Numbered from the stretch's first letter, positions 45,760 through 55,971 are shown. The stretch: 64,000 nt of DNA from Streptomyces sp. MMG1533 (GCF_001279775.1 NZ_LGDG01000215.1:1-64000); one strand, 5' to 3'. Program-made: numbers and translations. Notes: generated by a model not told the origin, from the sequence alone.

Positions 45760-46752
45760 ATGAGCCAGCCAGCACCGTCCGACGACTGGGTGGCCGCCGT
45801 GGTACACGACGCGGTGGCCGCGCCGTCGATGCACAACGTGCAGCCCTGGCGCTTCCGTTATCTCCGGCGCAGCCGCGCTTTCGAGGTGTGGGCCGACTTC
45901 GAGCGCGCCATGCCGCACTCCGACCCCGATGACCGCGGCCTTCATCTCGGCTGCGGTGCCGCCCTGTTGAACCTGAGGGCCGCCATCGTCCACGAGGGCT
46001 GGCACCCGAAAACCCGGCTACTGCCCGACCTCACCGACCGGGCACTCCTCGCGAGCGTGCAGTTGGCCGGCCGTACGAACGGTGTGAGCGGCCTCGGCGC
46101 GCTGTATCCGGCGATCCGCCAACGGCACAGCAGCCGCTACCCGTTCGAGGAGAGACAGATCCCCGAGGCCGTGCGGGAGACTCTCGCCGCGAGTGCTCGC
46201 GTTGAGGGAGCGGCATTGACGTTCCCCGACTCATGGCATCTGTGGGAAGTGCTGGAACTGGTTCAGGAAGCCGAGGCACGCAACATCACCGACCGCGGCA
46301 GCGACCAGGACCTGGCCCGGTGGACGCGTATCGACGCCCCGTCGGTGAGCACGGCCGACGACGGAGTCCCGCACTACGCCTTCGGGCCGCGCAAGCTCGG
46401 GGGCAAGGCGCCCATGCGCGACTTCGCGGGCCCCCGGCAGGTGGCGGGACGTGACGCGGTGGACTTCGAGCAGAACCCTCAGCCGGCTCTCATCAGCACG
46501 GATCACGACCGCCCGGAGGACTGGCTCCGCGCCGGCCAGGCGATGGAACGCGTCCTGCTGCCGGCCACCCGCGAGGGCCTCGCCAACTCCTTCGTGACCC
46601 AGCCTCTCGAATGGACGGACCTGCGCTGGCCAGTGCGCGACCCGATGACCGGGACGGGCTACACACAGGTCCTGCTGCGCCTGGGCTACGGCCCCAACGG
46701 TCCCGGCACGCCACGCCGCCCTGTGCCGGAGGTACTCGACATCGAAGCCTGA
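45760..46752 (+). CDS. Acg-family nitroreductase-like FMN protein
   Basis: 330 residues from ATG 45760; an ATG at 45694 overlapping the previous stop would add 22 basic residues and is less likely. Family motifs: AVVHDAVAAPSMHNVQPWRF at the N-terminus and HLGCGAALLNLRAAIVHEGW (FMN fold), SSRYPFEERQIPEAVRETLA, and a C-terminal region with AGQAMERVLLPATREGLANS. Acg (Rv2032) is a DosR-regulon protein that sequesters FMN and lacks usual nitroreductase activity because of a lid domain. The same may hold here. Confidence 0.9.
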   Translation: MSQPAPSDDWVAAVVHDAVAAPSMHNVQPWRFRYLRRSRAFEVWADFERAMPHSDPDDRGLHLGCGAALLNLRAAIVHEGWHPKTRLLPDLTDRALLASVQLAGRTNGVSGLGALYPAIRQRHSSRYPFEERQIPEAVRETLAASARVEGAALTFPDSWHLWEVLELVQEAEARNITDRGSDQDLARWTRIDAPSVSTADDGVPHYAFGPRKLGGKAPMRDFAGPRQVAGRDAVDFEQNPQPALISTDHDRPEDWLRAGQAMERVLLPATREGLANSFVTQPLEWTDLRWPVRDPMTGTGYTQVLLRLGYGPNGPGTPRRPVPEVLDIEA

Positions 46753-47139
46753 CCCTGGACTGTCCACGGCCGGGGTCCACGCCCAGACGTCAGGTGGACC
46801 GTAACCCTGGGAGCGGTCATGTGCTCCTCGGCGGTCACCGCCCCCTCTCGGCGAGCTCAAACAGATGCTGATCTGGGGCGTGGCGCGCCGGACGGCTACC
46901 GCGGGGAAGGTCATCGCATCCCTCACGACGTGCGGGGTCTCAGGCATGTCCCAGGTGCTTGAGGAGCGCCCGGTGGTTGGTCGGGCCGTACGTCTCCAGC
47001 GTCGTCGCGACCCGACGCACCGCAACCCGGCGACGGCCACCCGGTCCGAGCGCCCGCCCGAATGTCGCGGCGGCGCGCGGGCGGTGCGACGGTATTCGCA
47101 GAGGGTCTGTCAGCAACGGGACGGAAGGCGGTGGCCCCG
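46753..47139. other. Spacer with no supported gene
   Basis: It separates the nitroreductase from the next Usp. A minus-strand peptide ending ETYGPTNHRALLKHLGHA near 46945-47015 looks protein-like but is unassigned. No DosR-like palindrome was found here. Confidence 0.35.
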
Positions 47140-47631
47140 ATGGAACTCCCGCTGGTCGTGGGCGTCGACGGATCGGAATCCAGTCTGCTGGCGGTCGACT
47201 GGGCGGTGGACGAAGCGGCCCGCCACGGCCTGCCGCTGCGGCTCGTCCATGCCTTCTTCTGGGAGCGTTACGAAAGAGTCCGGCCTTCCTTCAGCACCGA
47301 TCACCCCGCCGGAGAGGTCATGGCGCAGAACATCGTCGCCTCCTGCGCGGAACGCGCCCGGCTTCGCGACCCCGAGGTGAAGGTATCGGGCGACGTATTG
47401 GCCGCCGATGCGGTGTCCACGCTGCTTCGGGCGGGGTCCGAGGCGTTCGCCCTTGTCACAGGAGTTCGTGGGCGCGGCGAGGTCGCCGGGCTACTGCTGG
47501 GGTCGGTCAGCCTCACGGTGGCGGCTCGCGCCATGTGCCCGGTCATCGTCGTCCGAGGCGAGGAGCGCAACCTTCGGGGGTCCCTTGGCCGGGTCGTGGT
47601 GCCGGTCGCCGTCGTCCCTCATCGGGTCTGA
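47140..47631 (+). CDS. Universal stress protein with second domain deleted
   Basis: 163 residues from ATG 47140 (GGAAGG upstream). Domain 1 is complete: PLVVGVDGSESSLLAVDWAV, ALVTGVRGRGEVAGLLLGSV, MCPVIVVRGEERN. After the linker RGSLGRVVV, where a second Usp domain should begin, the sequence jumps directly to PVAVVPHRV, the normal last residues of domain 2. An in-frame deletion of about 130 codons explains this. The protein should still fold as a single-domain Usp. Confidence 0.8.
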   Translation: MELPLVVGVDGSESSLLAVDWAVDEAARHGLPLRLVHAFFWERYERVRPSFSTDHPAGEVMAQNIVASCAERARLRDPEVKVSGDVLAADAVSTLLRAGSEAFALVTGVRGRGEVAGLLLGSVSLTVAARAMCPVIVVRGEERNLRGSLGRVVVPVAVVPHRV

Positions 47632-47683
47632 GGTTCGCCGTGCAGGCCCCGCTCCCACGACTTCCGAACTGAGGGGGCGACGG

Positions 47684-49547
47684 ATGTCGGAGTGGACGTG
47701 GGAGTGGAAGGGATACGACCTCGCTGCCGAACGGCTGCGGGAATCGCTCTGCACGCTCGGCAACGGCTACTTCGCCACAAGAGGCGCGGTGCCGGAGTGC
47801 CGGGCGGGCCTGGTGCACTACCCGGGAACCTACGCGGCCGGATGCCACAACCGCCCGGAGTCGACCGTAGCGGGACGACAGGTGGCGAACGAAGACCTGG
47901 TCAACCTCCCGAACTGGCTGCTCCTGCGGTTCCGCCTGCGCCGCGCCGAGGGTGCGTGGGGCCCGTGGTTCTCCCCGCATCCGCGCACCCTCCTGGACCA
48001 CCGGCACACCCTGGATCTGCGCCGCGCCACGCTCACCCGTACCTTCCGCCACCGGGACGAGAGGGCAGGTGTGGTCGCTGTCGAGCAGACCCGCCTGGTG
48101 CACATGGGTGATCCTCATCTGGCCGCACTACGGACGGTCTTCACCGCCGAGGACTGGTCGGGGCAGGTCGAGATCGAGTCCTGCCTCGACGGCGAGGTGA
48201 CCAACGGCAATGTGCACCGCTACCGTGCCCTCAACCGCCACCAGCTGACCCAGGTGCGGACCGGGACGCGGGCCCCCCACAGCGTCTGGCTGACCTGCCG
48301 GACCACCACCTCCGACATCAGCGTCGCCATGGCCGCCCGGGCGGTCGTCACCGAACGGCCACCGGCCTCATGGGAGCTCCGCCCAGCCCGCCACCGTGCC
48401 GTTCACCGTCTGGTGCTCCCACTCACTCCCGGCCGTCCCGTCGCCGTGGAGAAGACCGTCGCGCTGCACACCTCACGCGACACGGCGATCAGCGACCTCT
48501 CGAGGCGGCGGTCGACCGGTTGTCCTCGGCGGCGGACTTCGCGGGCCTGCTGAACTCCCATGTCGCGGCCTGGGAGCGGTTGTGGCGGCGCGCGGAGATC
48601 CAGGTGCCTGCTCAGTCCGGGCGCGTACTGCGCTTCCACCTCTTCCACCTCCTGCAGACGCTGTCACCGCACACGGCGGACCTGGACGTGGGCGTCCCCG
48701 CCCGGGGGCTGCGCGGCGAGGCGTACCGGGGCCACGTCTTCTGGGACGAGCTGTTCGTCCTGCCGTACCTCAACCTGCACTTCCCCGAGGTCTCCCGGGC
48801 CCTCCTGAACTACCGGTACCGGCGCCTCCCACGGGCCTGCCGGGCCGCCGCCGCGATCGGCCGGAGCGGGGCGATGTACCCCTGGCAGAGCGGCAGCGAC
48901 GGCCGCGAGGAGACCCAGGAGTGGCATCTCGACCCCCACTCGGGGCGCTGGCTGCCGGACCACTCCCGGCTCCAGCACCACGTGGGCTCGGCAATCGCCT
49001 ACAACGTGTGGCAGTACTGCGAGGCCACCGGCGACACCGAGTTCCTGCACACCAGAGGCGCGGAGATGCTGCTGCAGATCGCCCGCTTCTGGGCAGACCT
49101 CGCGGCCTTCGACCCCGAGACGGAGCGCCACCACATCCGCGGAGTCGTCGGCCCCGACGAGTACCACGACGCCTACCCGGGCGCCGCCCTGCCGGGGCTG
49201 GCGGACAACACGTACACCAACGTCACCGCCGCCTGGGTGCTCGGCCGCGCCCTGGACCTCCTGCGGCGCCTTCCCGCCTGGCGCCGGAAGGAACTGCGCG
49301 ATCGCATCCGGCTGGACGACGGCGACCCCCCAAGTGGGAGGAGATCTCCCGACGGTTGTGGGTGCCGTTCCACCGTGGCGTGATCAGCCAGTTCGAGGGC
49401 TACGACGATCTGGCCGAGCTGGACTGGGACGCCTACCGAACGCGCTACGACGACATCCGGCGGCTGGACCGGATCCTGGAGGCGGAGGGCGACACGGTCA
49501 ACCGCTACAAGGCGTCCAAACAGGCCGACGTCCTCATGCTCGGCTAC
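47684..49547 (+). pseudogene. GH65 glycoside phosphorylase/hydrolase, two frameshifts and 3' deletion
   Basis: From ATG 47684 (GAGGGGG upstream): WEWKGYDLAAERLRESLCTL and LGNGYFATRGAVPE, a GH65 N-domain. At about 48500 homology shifts frame (AVDRLSSAADFAGLLNSHVA, VFWDELFVLPYLNLHFPEVS, general-acid Glu in RGVVGPDEYHDAYP). Near 49330 it shifts again (KWEEISRRLWVPFHRGVISQ, NRYKASKQADVLMLGYL). The last ~180 residues are absent because the frame continues straight into a P-type ATPase. GH65 enzymes cleave or phosphorolyse trehalose, maltose or kojibiose. Not functional as read. Confidence 0.85.
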
Positions 49548-51485
49548 CTCACCGTCGCACTGTGCACGGTCGTGCTCGCCCTCGGGCTGGTGCGTGGACA
49601 GCCCGTGGAGCTGATGATCGTGGCGGCGATCAGTCTTGCCGTCGCTGCCGTTCCGGAGTCCCTCCCGGCCGTGGTGACGCTCGCTCTCGCTCTGGGAGCG
49701 CGGCGCATGGCGGACCGGCACGCCATCGTCCGCAGACTGCCCGCGGTGGAGACACTGGGCTCGGTGACCGTGATCGCCACCGACAAGACCGGCACCCTGA
49801 CCGAGGGCCGGATGGCCGCCGAACATCTGTGGACGACGTCCGTCGGCGAGGCGACCGTCGTGGGGACCGGCTACGCGCCCGAGGGCCGGGCCGTACGCGG
49901 CGGCGAGACCATGACCCCGGGCGAGGCGCCCGACCTGGCGGCGTTGCTGCGGGCCGCGATGCTGTGCAATGACGCGGCGCTGCAGCCCCCTTCGGACCAC
50001 TCCCCGGAATGGAGCGCGCTGGGCGATCCCACCGAGGCCGCCCTGCTGGTGGCCGGGGCCCGACTCGGGCTGGACAGGCCGGCACTGGACCGCGAACTAC
50101 CGCGCGTGGAGGAGATCCCGTTCGACAGCGACCGCAAACGCATGACCACCGTGCACCGTCGGCCGGAGGGCGGAGTTCGGGTCGTGTGCAAGGGAGCGCC
50201 GGAATCCGTACTCCGCCCGCGCATTCTGTCCGACGATCCCGAGGCGGTCGCCCGAGCGGCAGCACGCTCGGAGACGCTGGCCCGCCACGGGTACCGCGTG
50301 CTCGCCGTCGCCTCGGCCGACCACGAGGCCACGGCACCACAGCCCCCGACCTGGGAATCCGGCCTGTCGCTCCTCGGCCTCGTCGGCATCCTGGACCCGC
50401 CCCGCAACGCCTCGGAGCCGACCATCACCGCCTGCAAACGGGCCGGCATCATCCCCGTGCTGATCACCGGTGACCACCCACTGACCGCACGGGCGGTGGC
50501 CGATCGCCTCGGCATCGCCACCCGGGACGAGCAGGTCACCACAGGGGACCGGATCCGGGAGGGCACGGCGGGTGACCTGACGGGTGTGCGGGTCTACGCC
50601 CGCACCACTCCCGAGCAGAAGCTGGACATCGTCCAGGCGTGGCGCGAGGCCGGGCACGTGGTGGCGATGACGGGTGACGGCGTCAACGACGGTCCGGCGT
50701 TGCGTCAGGCCGACATCGGTGTCGCCATGGGGCGGCGCGGCACCGAGGTGGCACGCCAGGCGGCCGATCTGGTGCTGGCCGACGACAACCCTGCCACGAT
50801 CGTGGCCGCCGTCGAGGAGGGACGCCGGGTCTACGCGAACGTACGACGGTTCCTGCTCTACGCACTCGCCGGTGGGACGGCGGAGATCCTGGTCATGCTC
50901 CTCGGCCCCTTCCTGGGGATGCCTCTGCCGCTCCTGCCCGCACAGATCCTGTGGATCAACCTGCTCACACACGGCCTACCCGGCGTCGCCCTCGGTGCGG
51001 AGCCCGTCGCTCCGGACACGATGCGCCACCCGCCTCGGCCGCCCGCGGAGAGTGTGCTGGGCGCCGGCCTGTGGCCGCGGATCCTGTTCATGGGCGCCTT
51101 CATCGCCACGGTGACGCTCGCGGCCGGCATCTGGGCACGGGAGACCGGACGCCCCTGGCAGTCCATGATCTTCCTGGTGCTCGGGGCGACCCAGCTCGGC
51201 ATGGCACTCGGCTCCCGGGCACGCCCGGGCAGCCTGGCCAACCCGTTCCTGCTGATCGCGGTAGGAACGGCACTGAGTCTTCAGGCAGCCGGCGTCTACC
51301 TGCCGCCCCTCCAGGACCTGCTGGGTACGGAGCCTCTGTCTCCCACCGATCTGGTGATCGCCTGTGCCCTGTCCGGCCTCGGCCATGTCGTCATGCGGCT
51401 CCAGACGCGACTGAGACCGGAACGCCCGCCGCGCGGCGGCCCACCGGCGGCCTGGGACGTCGGCGAGCGCACCGCCACGCGGTGA
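49548..51485 (+). pseudogene. P-type cation ATPase, N-terminal third missing (fused in frame to GH65)
   Basis: Sequence from about 49548 is a P2-type ATPase beginning within helix M3: ALCTVVLALGLVRGQPVELM, VAAVPESLPAVVTLALALGA (M4), VTVIATDKTGTLTEGRM (phosphorylation Asp), FDSDRKRMTTV, VVCKGAPESVL and VAMTGDGVNDGPALRQADIG, to a complete C-terminal membrane domain. Helices M1-M2 and the actuator TGES loop are missing. The 1029-codon open frame joins it to the GH65 tail without a stop, so a chimeric protein is formally possible but has no complete catalytic cycle. Paralogue of the pump at 23979. Confidence 0.85.
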
Positions 51486-51535
51486 CGTGGCCGTCTGTTC
51501 CCCGGCATGCGCAGGGGAAGTGAGCAGCCGACACT

Positions 51536-51553
51536 GGTCTTGAGGACGAGACC
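51536..51553. promoter_or_regulatory. Inverted repeat upstream of Hrp1-like gene
   Basis: GGTCT TGAGGACG AGACC, perfect 5-bp arms, 65 bases before the gene start. Weak resemblance to a DosR-type box; function uncertain. Confidence 0.25.
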
Positions 51554-51618
51554 GGCCGGGGCGGGTCACACTCCACGAGTTCCTCCCGCGCCGACAACGA
51601 CGCCGGAAGGACACGACC

Positions 51619-52038
51619 ATGACGACTGCCCAGGAGATCATGCACGCCGGTGCCACCTGCGTACAGGAGAGCGAAACACTTCAGGACGCGGCGCGCAGGA
51701 TGAAGGAACTGGACGTGGGGGCCCTGCCGATCTGCGGGGAGGACGACCGGCTCCACGGGATCATCACCGACCGCGACATCGTGGTGAAGTGTCTCGCCAG
51801 GGGCAAGGACCCCAGGACCATGACCGCCGGCCAGCTGGAACAGGGCAAACCGATCACGATCGATGCCAAGGCCGATGCCGACCAGGTCCTGCACACCATG
51901 AAGGAGCACAGGATCCGTCGGCTGCCGGTGACCGACAATCATCGCCTCGTCGGCATGATCAGCGAGGCGGACCTCGCACGTCACCTTCCCGAGGACCAAG
52001 TGGGCCACTTCGTCGAGGTCGTCTGCGCGACCTCCTGA
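51619..52038 (+). CDS. Two-CBS-domain protein, Hrp1-like
   Basis: 139 residues, starting MTTAQEIMHAGATCVQESET with CBS1 (VGALPICGEDDRLHGIITDR, DIVVKCLARGKDPRTMTA) and CBS2 (HTMKEHRIRRLPVTDNHRLV, GMISEADLARHLPEDQV). The size and order match hypoxic response protein 1 (Rv2626c), a DosR-regulon member whose CBS pair does not bind AMP strongly. Located 54 bases before the dehydrogenase on the same strand. Confidence 0.88.
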   Translation: MTTAQEIMHAGATCVQESETLQDAARRMKELDVGALPICGEDDRLHGIITDRDIVVKCLARGKDPRTMTAGQLEQGKPITIDAKADADQVLHTMKEHRIRRLPVTDNHRLVGMISEADLARHLPEDQVGHFVEVVCATS

Positions 52039-52092
52039 CCGACCTGTCATTCCCCGGCGAGTCTTCGTCGACCATCGGTTCAGGAGGTCGTG

Positions 52093-52842
52093 ATGGGACG
52101 TCTCAACGAGCGAGTGGCGATCGTCACCGGTGGAGCCAGAGGGATCGGGGCCGCCGTGGCACGTCTGTTCGCCGCGGAAGGCGCGGCTGTGACGGTCGCC
52201 GATGTCCTCGACATCGAAGGAGAAAAACTGGCGGCCGAACTCGGTGGCCCTGCCCGGTATGCGCACCTGGACGTCAGCGCCGAGAACGACTGGCAGACGG
52301 TGGTGGCGGAGACGGAGCGGGAACTAGGCCCCGTCTCGGTGCTGGTCAACAACGCTGGCATCCTCGAATGGGGAACCATCGAGGAACAGCCTCTCGAATC
52401 CTTCCGCCGCGTCATCGACGTCAACCTCCAGGGCGCCTGGCTGGGCATGCGCACGGCTGCCCCTTCCCTTCGTCGGGCGGGTGGAGGCGTGATCGTGAAC
52501 ATCTCCTCACTCGCCGGCATCACCGGCTACGCAGGTATCGGAGCCTATGTGGCCAGCAAGTGGGGACTGCGCGGACTGACCAAGGCCGCGGCATTGGAAC
52601 TGGCCCCGGACGGGACCCGTGTCTGCTCGGTCCATCCCGGTGCTGTGCGCACCGCGATGACAGCCGACTTCGACGACTCCTTCACGGCCGCGCAGCCCCT
52701 CCCCCGGTTCGGTGAGCCCGAGGAGGTCGCCCGCATGGTGCTCTTCATCGCCGCCGACGCCACCTACTCCACCGGCACGGAGTTCGTCCTGGACGGCGGC
52801 GTCACCGCCGGCCCACCGACCACTCTGACGCCCGACCACTGA
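52093..52842 (+). CDS. Short-chain dehydrogenase/reductase
   Basis: 249 residues from ATG 52093 (AGGAGG five bases upstream). Classical SDR: VAIVTGGARGIGAAVARLFA (cofactor loop), DVLD at strand 2 suggesting NAD(H), LVNNAGILEWG, NISSLAGITGYAGIGAYVASKWG with catalytic Ser, Tyr, Lys, and PGAVRTAMT. Similar to 3-alpha(20-beta)-hydroxysteroid dehydrogenases and other glucose-dehydrogenase-like SDRs; substrate cannot be predicted. Likely co-transcribed with the Hrp1-like gene. Confidence 0.9.
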   Translation: MGRLNERVAIVTGGARGIGAAVARLFAAEGAAVTVADVLDIEGEKLAAELGGPARYAHLDVSAENDWQTVVAETERELGPVSVLVNNAGILEWGTIEEQPLESFRRVIDVNLQGAWLGMRTAAPSLRRAGGGVIVNISSLAGITGYAGIGAYVASKWGLRGLTKAAALELAPDGTRVCSVHPGAVRTAMTADFDDSFTAAQPLPRFGEPEEVARMVLFIAADATYSTGTEFVLDGGVTAGPPTTLTPDH

Positions 52843-53179
52843 TGGTGCTGCAGCGCCAGGTCACCGACTGTCCGTCTCTCACCAACGCGAGAGCAGCCAG
52901 GCCGAACTGAACCCGATGGGCTGCCCCGCAGCGGAGAGCGGGAGCGACCGCCGTCATGCGCACTGGGCCCGGGAAACGGGTCCGGGAAGCTGCGCAGCAG
53001 GAAGGCGATGCTCCTGGGGCCAGTCCCACTCGTCCACCGGTGTGCCCATGGTGGTGTGGCCGATGGCGTACAGGTGCTGGACGTCGTGGCCCGCTGTGGC
53101 CGGAAGTCGCCAGCGTCGACACAAGCGGCACTCTGCAGGCAGCGGCTGTCCAGGCCCTGGCAGCCGTCCGCTTCGGGAG
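52843..53179. other. Spacer; lost 5' part of the monooxygenase gene
   Basis: No intact gene. On the minus strand a short peptide (YAIGHTTMGTPVDEWDWPQE, about 53010-53075) looks protein-like but unassigned. The 5' end of the downstream FAD-monooxygenase should lie here but is not recognisable. Confidence 0.35.
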
Positions 53180-53905
53180 GAGTCTCTCCATCACCCTGGC
53201 ACTGCAGGCCCATGACCACGGAGCGCGTGTCCGGATCGTCGAGCGGCGCCTCGGCGCGTTCCGGCCCTCCCGCGCGCTCATCCTGCACCCACGCACCCTG
53301 GAGGTCCTGCGCCCGCTCGGCGTCACGGACGCCCTGCTGGAGCTGGCGGACACCGCACCGACGGTCGGGCTTCATCTCGGCTCCCGCGTCGTCGAGACCG
53401 GTCTCGCCGACCTCGCCCTGCCCGACACTGCGTTCCCGCATCTGTCACTGATGCGGCAGACGGACGTCGAGAAAGTGCTGGCCCAGGCGCTCGCCGACCG
53501 CGGGGTGACGGTGGAACGGGGCACCGAACTGGTCACCGCCCGCGACGAAAGGCACAGCGCGCGGGCCGTGCTGCGCTCGCAACAGGGTACGGAGGAGGTC
53601 CGCTGCCTCTTCGTCGGCGGCTGCGACGGCCCGGCCAGCACCGTACGGGCCTGCGCCGGCATCGGGTGGCACGGCCGGCCCTACACCGAAGAGGTGGTCC
53701 TCGCCGACCTCGAACTCACCGGCGACTCGGGCCGTTCCGGAGCCCAGGTGTTCGCGGGGCGACAAGGACTGCTGTTCCTCTTCCCGCTCGGAGAGCAGGC
53801 CACCTGGCGGCTGCTGGCCACGCGCGCGTCCACGGGCGGGTCCGGACTGGAATTCGGCCAGCCCGGACCCGCCGTCCCGTGTGCCGATCTGCAACAACTT
53901 CTGAG
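53180..53905 (+). pseudogene. FAD-dependent monooxygenase, N-terminal part interrupted by insertion
   Basis: The frame reads LALQAHDHGARVRIVERRLG, RPSRALILHPRTLEVLRPLG, VGGCDGPASTVRACAGIGWH and AGRQGLLFLFPLGEQATWRL, typical of class A flavin monooxygenases (RdmE/PgaE-like). The extreme N-terminus should hold the GxGxxG FAD loop, but here it is replaced by unrelated residues, so the gene was already damaged. At LQQLL (53905) it is cut by the 4.38-kb insertion and continues at 58285. Probably inactive. Confidence 0.85.
53901..53905 (+). repeat. Target-site duplication CTGAG, left copy
   Basis: CTGAG directly precedes the left inverted repeat; the same five bases follow the right end at 58285-58289. 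Joining the two sites restores the monooxygenase reading frame (LLSDAGLNARI). Confidence 0.75.
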
Positions 53906-53913
53906 CTTGTCTC

Positions 53914-55366
53914 TTAGCCTCTGAGGCCGTCGCGCTCGATTATGCTCTCGGGGCGTCTGGTCGTTTTCCCGACGCCATAGCGGATCGCGGGTCGGCGATT
54001 CTTGGAGCCAAGTGGCCTTCCTGGCCCAGGTATTGATGGTTTCGGTGCACGGGCCGGACCGTGCAGGTGCGGGCGGAGGTTCCGAAACCCCGGCGGACGC
54101 GGGCGGGGGTGAGCCGTGCGGGCTCGGCCGGCTTCTCCCAGGGGTGGCGGAGGTCCGCTGCGGCTTCGCGGGTGAGCCGGAGCTGGGTGTGGGCGGCGAT
54201 GATCAGCCACGTCCAGCGGTCTCCGGCTTCGGGGGTGCGGAGCTTGGGCCGGGTCCAGCCGAGGGTCTGCTTCATCAGCCGGAAGGTGTGCTCGATGTCG
54301 AAGTGCGCAGGAACGCCTGCCAGCGGACGTCGACGTCCTCGCCACTCAGTCCGGTGGCCGACGACCACAGCCAGAGGGGCAGCGGGTCTCCGCCGCCGGG
54401 GAGGCGGTCGACCTGGAGGCGAATCAGCGTGCCCTCGATGATGGGGAGTTCGCCGGTGTGGTCGATCCACGCGGAGCGGGTGGTCAGGCGGGGGTGGATG
54501 CGGTCCCAGGCCATCGCGCGGGCGGTGCCGTACCGATCGGTGACCTGCACCGTCGCCGCGTCCGGATCGCCCCAGGTCTCCGGCTTGGCGAAGCGGAACT
54601 CCTTGCCGTGCTTCGGCGGGCGCCCGCCCTGGGGATAGGACATGGCGTACTCCTTGAGCGAGGGCGTCGGCCGTCGCATGACGCGGTCGGAGCGCATCCG
54701 TCCCAGCACCTCGACCGGGAGGCCGTCGAGGAGGTGGGCCATGCGCGGGGCGTCGTAGCCGGCGTCGAAGACGATCAGGATGTCGCGGTCGCCGAGGTGC
54801 CAGCGGCCCATCTCGATCAGATCGACGACCACCCGGCGGACCTGGGCGGCGGTGACCTGGGCTACGTCGTCGTCCGGTCCGAAACGCACGGCGTCCAGGA
54901 GCTGGCACCAGGACGTCCGGCCCGATTCCAGGGCGGCGACGAACGAGTACGGCCAGCCGGGTATGAACTGGTCCGAGGACCGTCCGCTGCGGCCGTAGAC
55001 GTGGCAGAACAGGCGGTCCGCGCTGGTCGGGGCGTCGGGGCGGAGCCAGTTGCTGATGTCGACGCCGAGGACCAGGCGGCCGTCGGCGGCGTGCGGCATG
55101 GGCAGGCCCGCCAGCACCTGCCGCAGCCGGGGCACGTCCACGTTTCCGCTGTTCAGTGCGTCGTACATCGCACCGTGCCCCCGACGGTGCTCGGCCACCA
55201 GCGTCAGGTCCACCGGCGAGGTCACCGGTCCGTCCGCGCACAGCAACGCGTCGGTGAGGTCGAACAGTTCGTCCCCGCGCGCGGTCAGGCAGTCAAATAA
55301 GTCCTCCCGGAAGCGTGACGCTTTCGCGAACGCTTCCCCCGGAGCATGATCAGGCAGCAGACTCAC
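53914..55366 (-). pseudogene. NF041680-type IS transposase, two frameshifts
   Basis: It starts at GTG 55366 (SLLPDHAPGEAFAKASRFRE) and runs through LVLGVDISNWLRPDAPTSAD and LIVFDAGYDAPRMAHLLDGL (catalytic Asp region) to about 54305. The homology then continues in a second frame (FDIEHTFRLMKQTLGWTRPK, with catalytic Glu, and TWLIIAAHTQLRLTREAAAD). From about 54090 a third frame carries the C-terminal tail (FRNLRPHLHGPARAPKPSIP, PGRPLGSKNRRPA). The stop lies inside the left inverted repeat. Two frameshifts make it inactive unless they are assembly errors. Confidence 0.8.
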
Positions 55367-55505
55367 CCTTACGGCCTTCGTCGTGGTCAGGTGTGTCCTT
55401 GGTCGGAGCACATGATCAGACGAAGGCCGCCTCAACGTCCGGCGAACACCCAGGTGAACGACCTAGTTCGAGGAGCAATTCGACTCATCGATAGCCTGCA
55501 TCACC

Positions 55506-55943
55506 ATGATGCGCGCTTGGATCCTGCCGATGCTGCTTGTGCTCAGCGGCTCAGCCGTCGCGACCGGGCAGATCTTCAAGGGGAGCCCCGGCACAGCCGC
55601 AGCACTCCTGCTGGCGTTCCTAACGCTCGCCGGCGTGAACTCACCCCTGATCTTCCCGAGGTCGATCGGTGCGCAGGAGGCACAACGCCGCAGCGCGGTC
55701 GACGGCCGACCGGTCGTCTTCTGGCGGCCGGGCTGCAAGTACTGCATACGACTACGCATCCGGCTCGGCCGCAGCGCCCGCCAGCTGCACTGGGTCAACA
55801 TCTGGCGCGACCCGGCAGCAGCCGCAGCGGTGAGAGCAGCCAACGACGGCAACGAGACCGTGCCCACCGTCGTCGTGGCGGGCCAGCCACACACCAACCC
55901 CGATCCCGAATGGGTGCGCGAACAGCTCTCCCCTTCCGCGTGA
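55506..55943 (+). CDS. Membrane-anchored glutaredoxin-like protein
   Basis: 145 residues. Two hydrophobic segments (about residues 5-22 and 30-50) precede a thioredoxin-fold domain with the redox motif RPGCKYC (Cys77, Cys80), DGRPVVFW in strand 1 and ETVPTVVVAGQ, the cis-Pro segment of glutaredoxins. The total length is short for a thioredoxin and suits the small mycoredoxin-like family of actinobacteria. It lies inside the outer IS, downstream of and divergent from the transposase, so it may be a passenger gene or pre-existing sequence captured by the element. Confidence 0.75.
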   Translation: MMRAWILPMLLVLSGSAVATGQIFKGSPGTAAALLLAFLTLAGVNSPLIFPRSIGAQEAQRRSAVDGRPVVFWRPGCKYCIRLRIRLGRSARQLHWVNIWRDPAAAAAVRAANDGNETVPTVVVAGQPHTNPDPEWVREQLSPSA

Positions 55944-55971
55944 TCAGAAACCACGACCTACCGGAGAGGCT

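Noticed and set aside
52956..53180. Upstream extension of the monooxygenase frame as its true N-terminus
   Set aside because: The residues lack the GxGxxG FAD loop and look like another frame of unrelated DNA.
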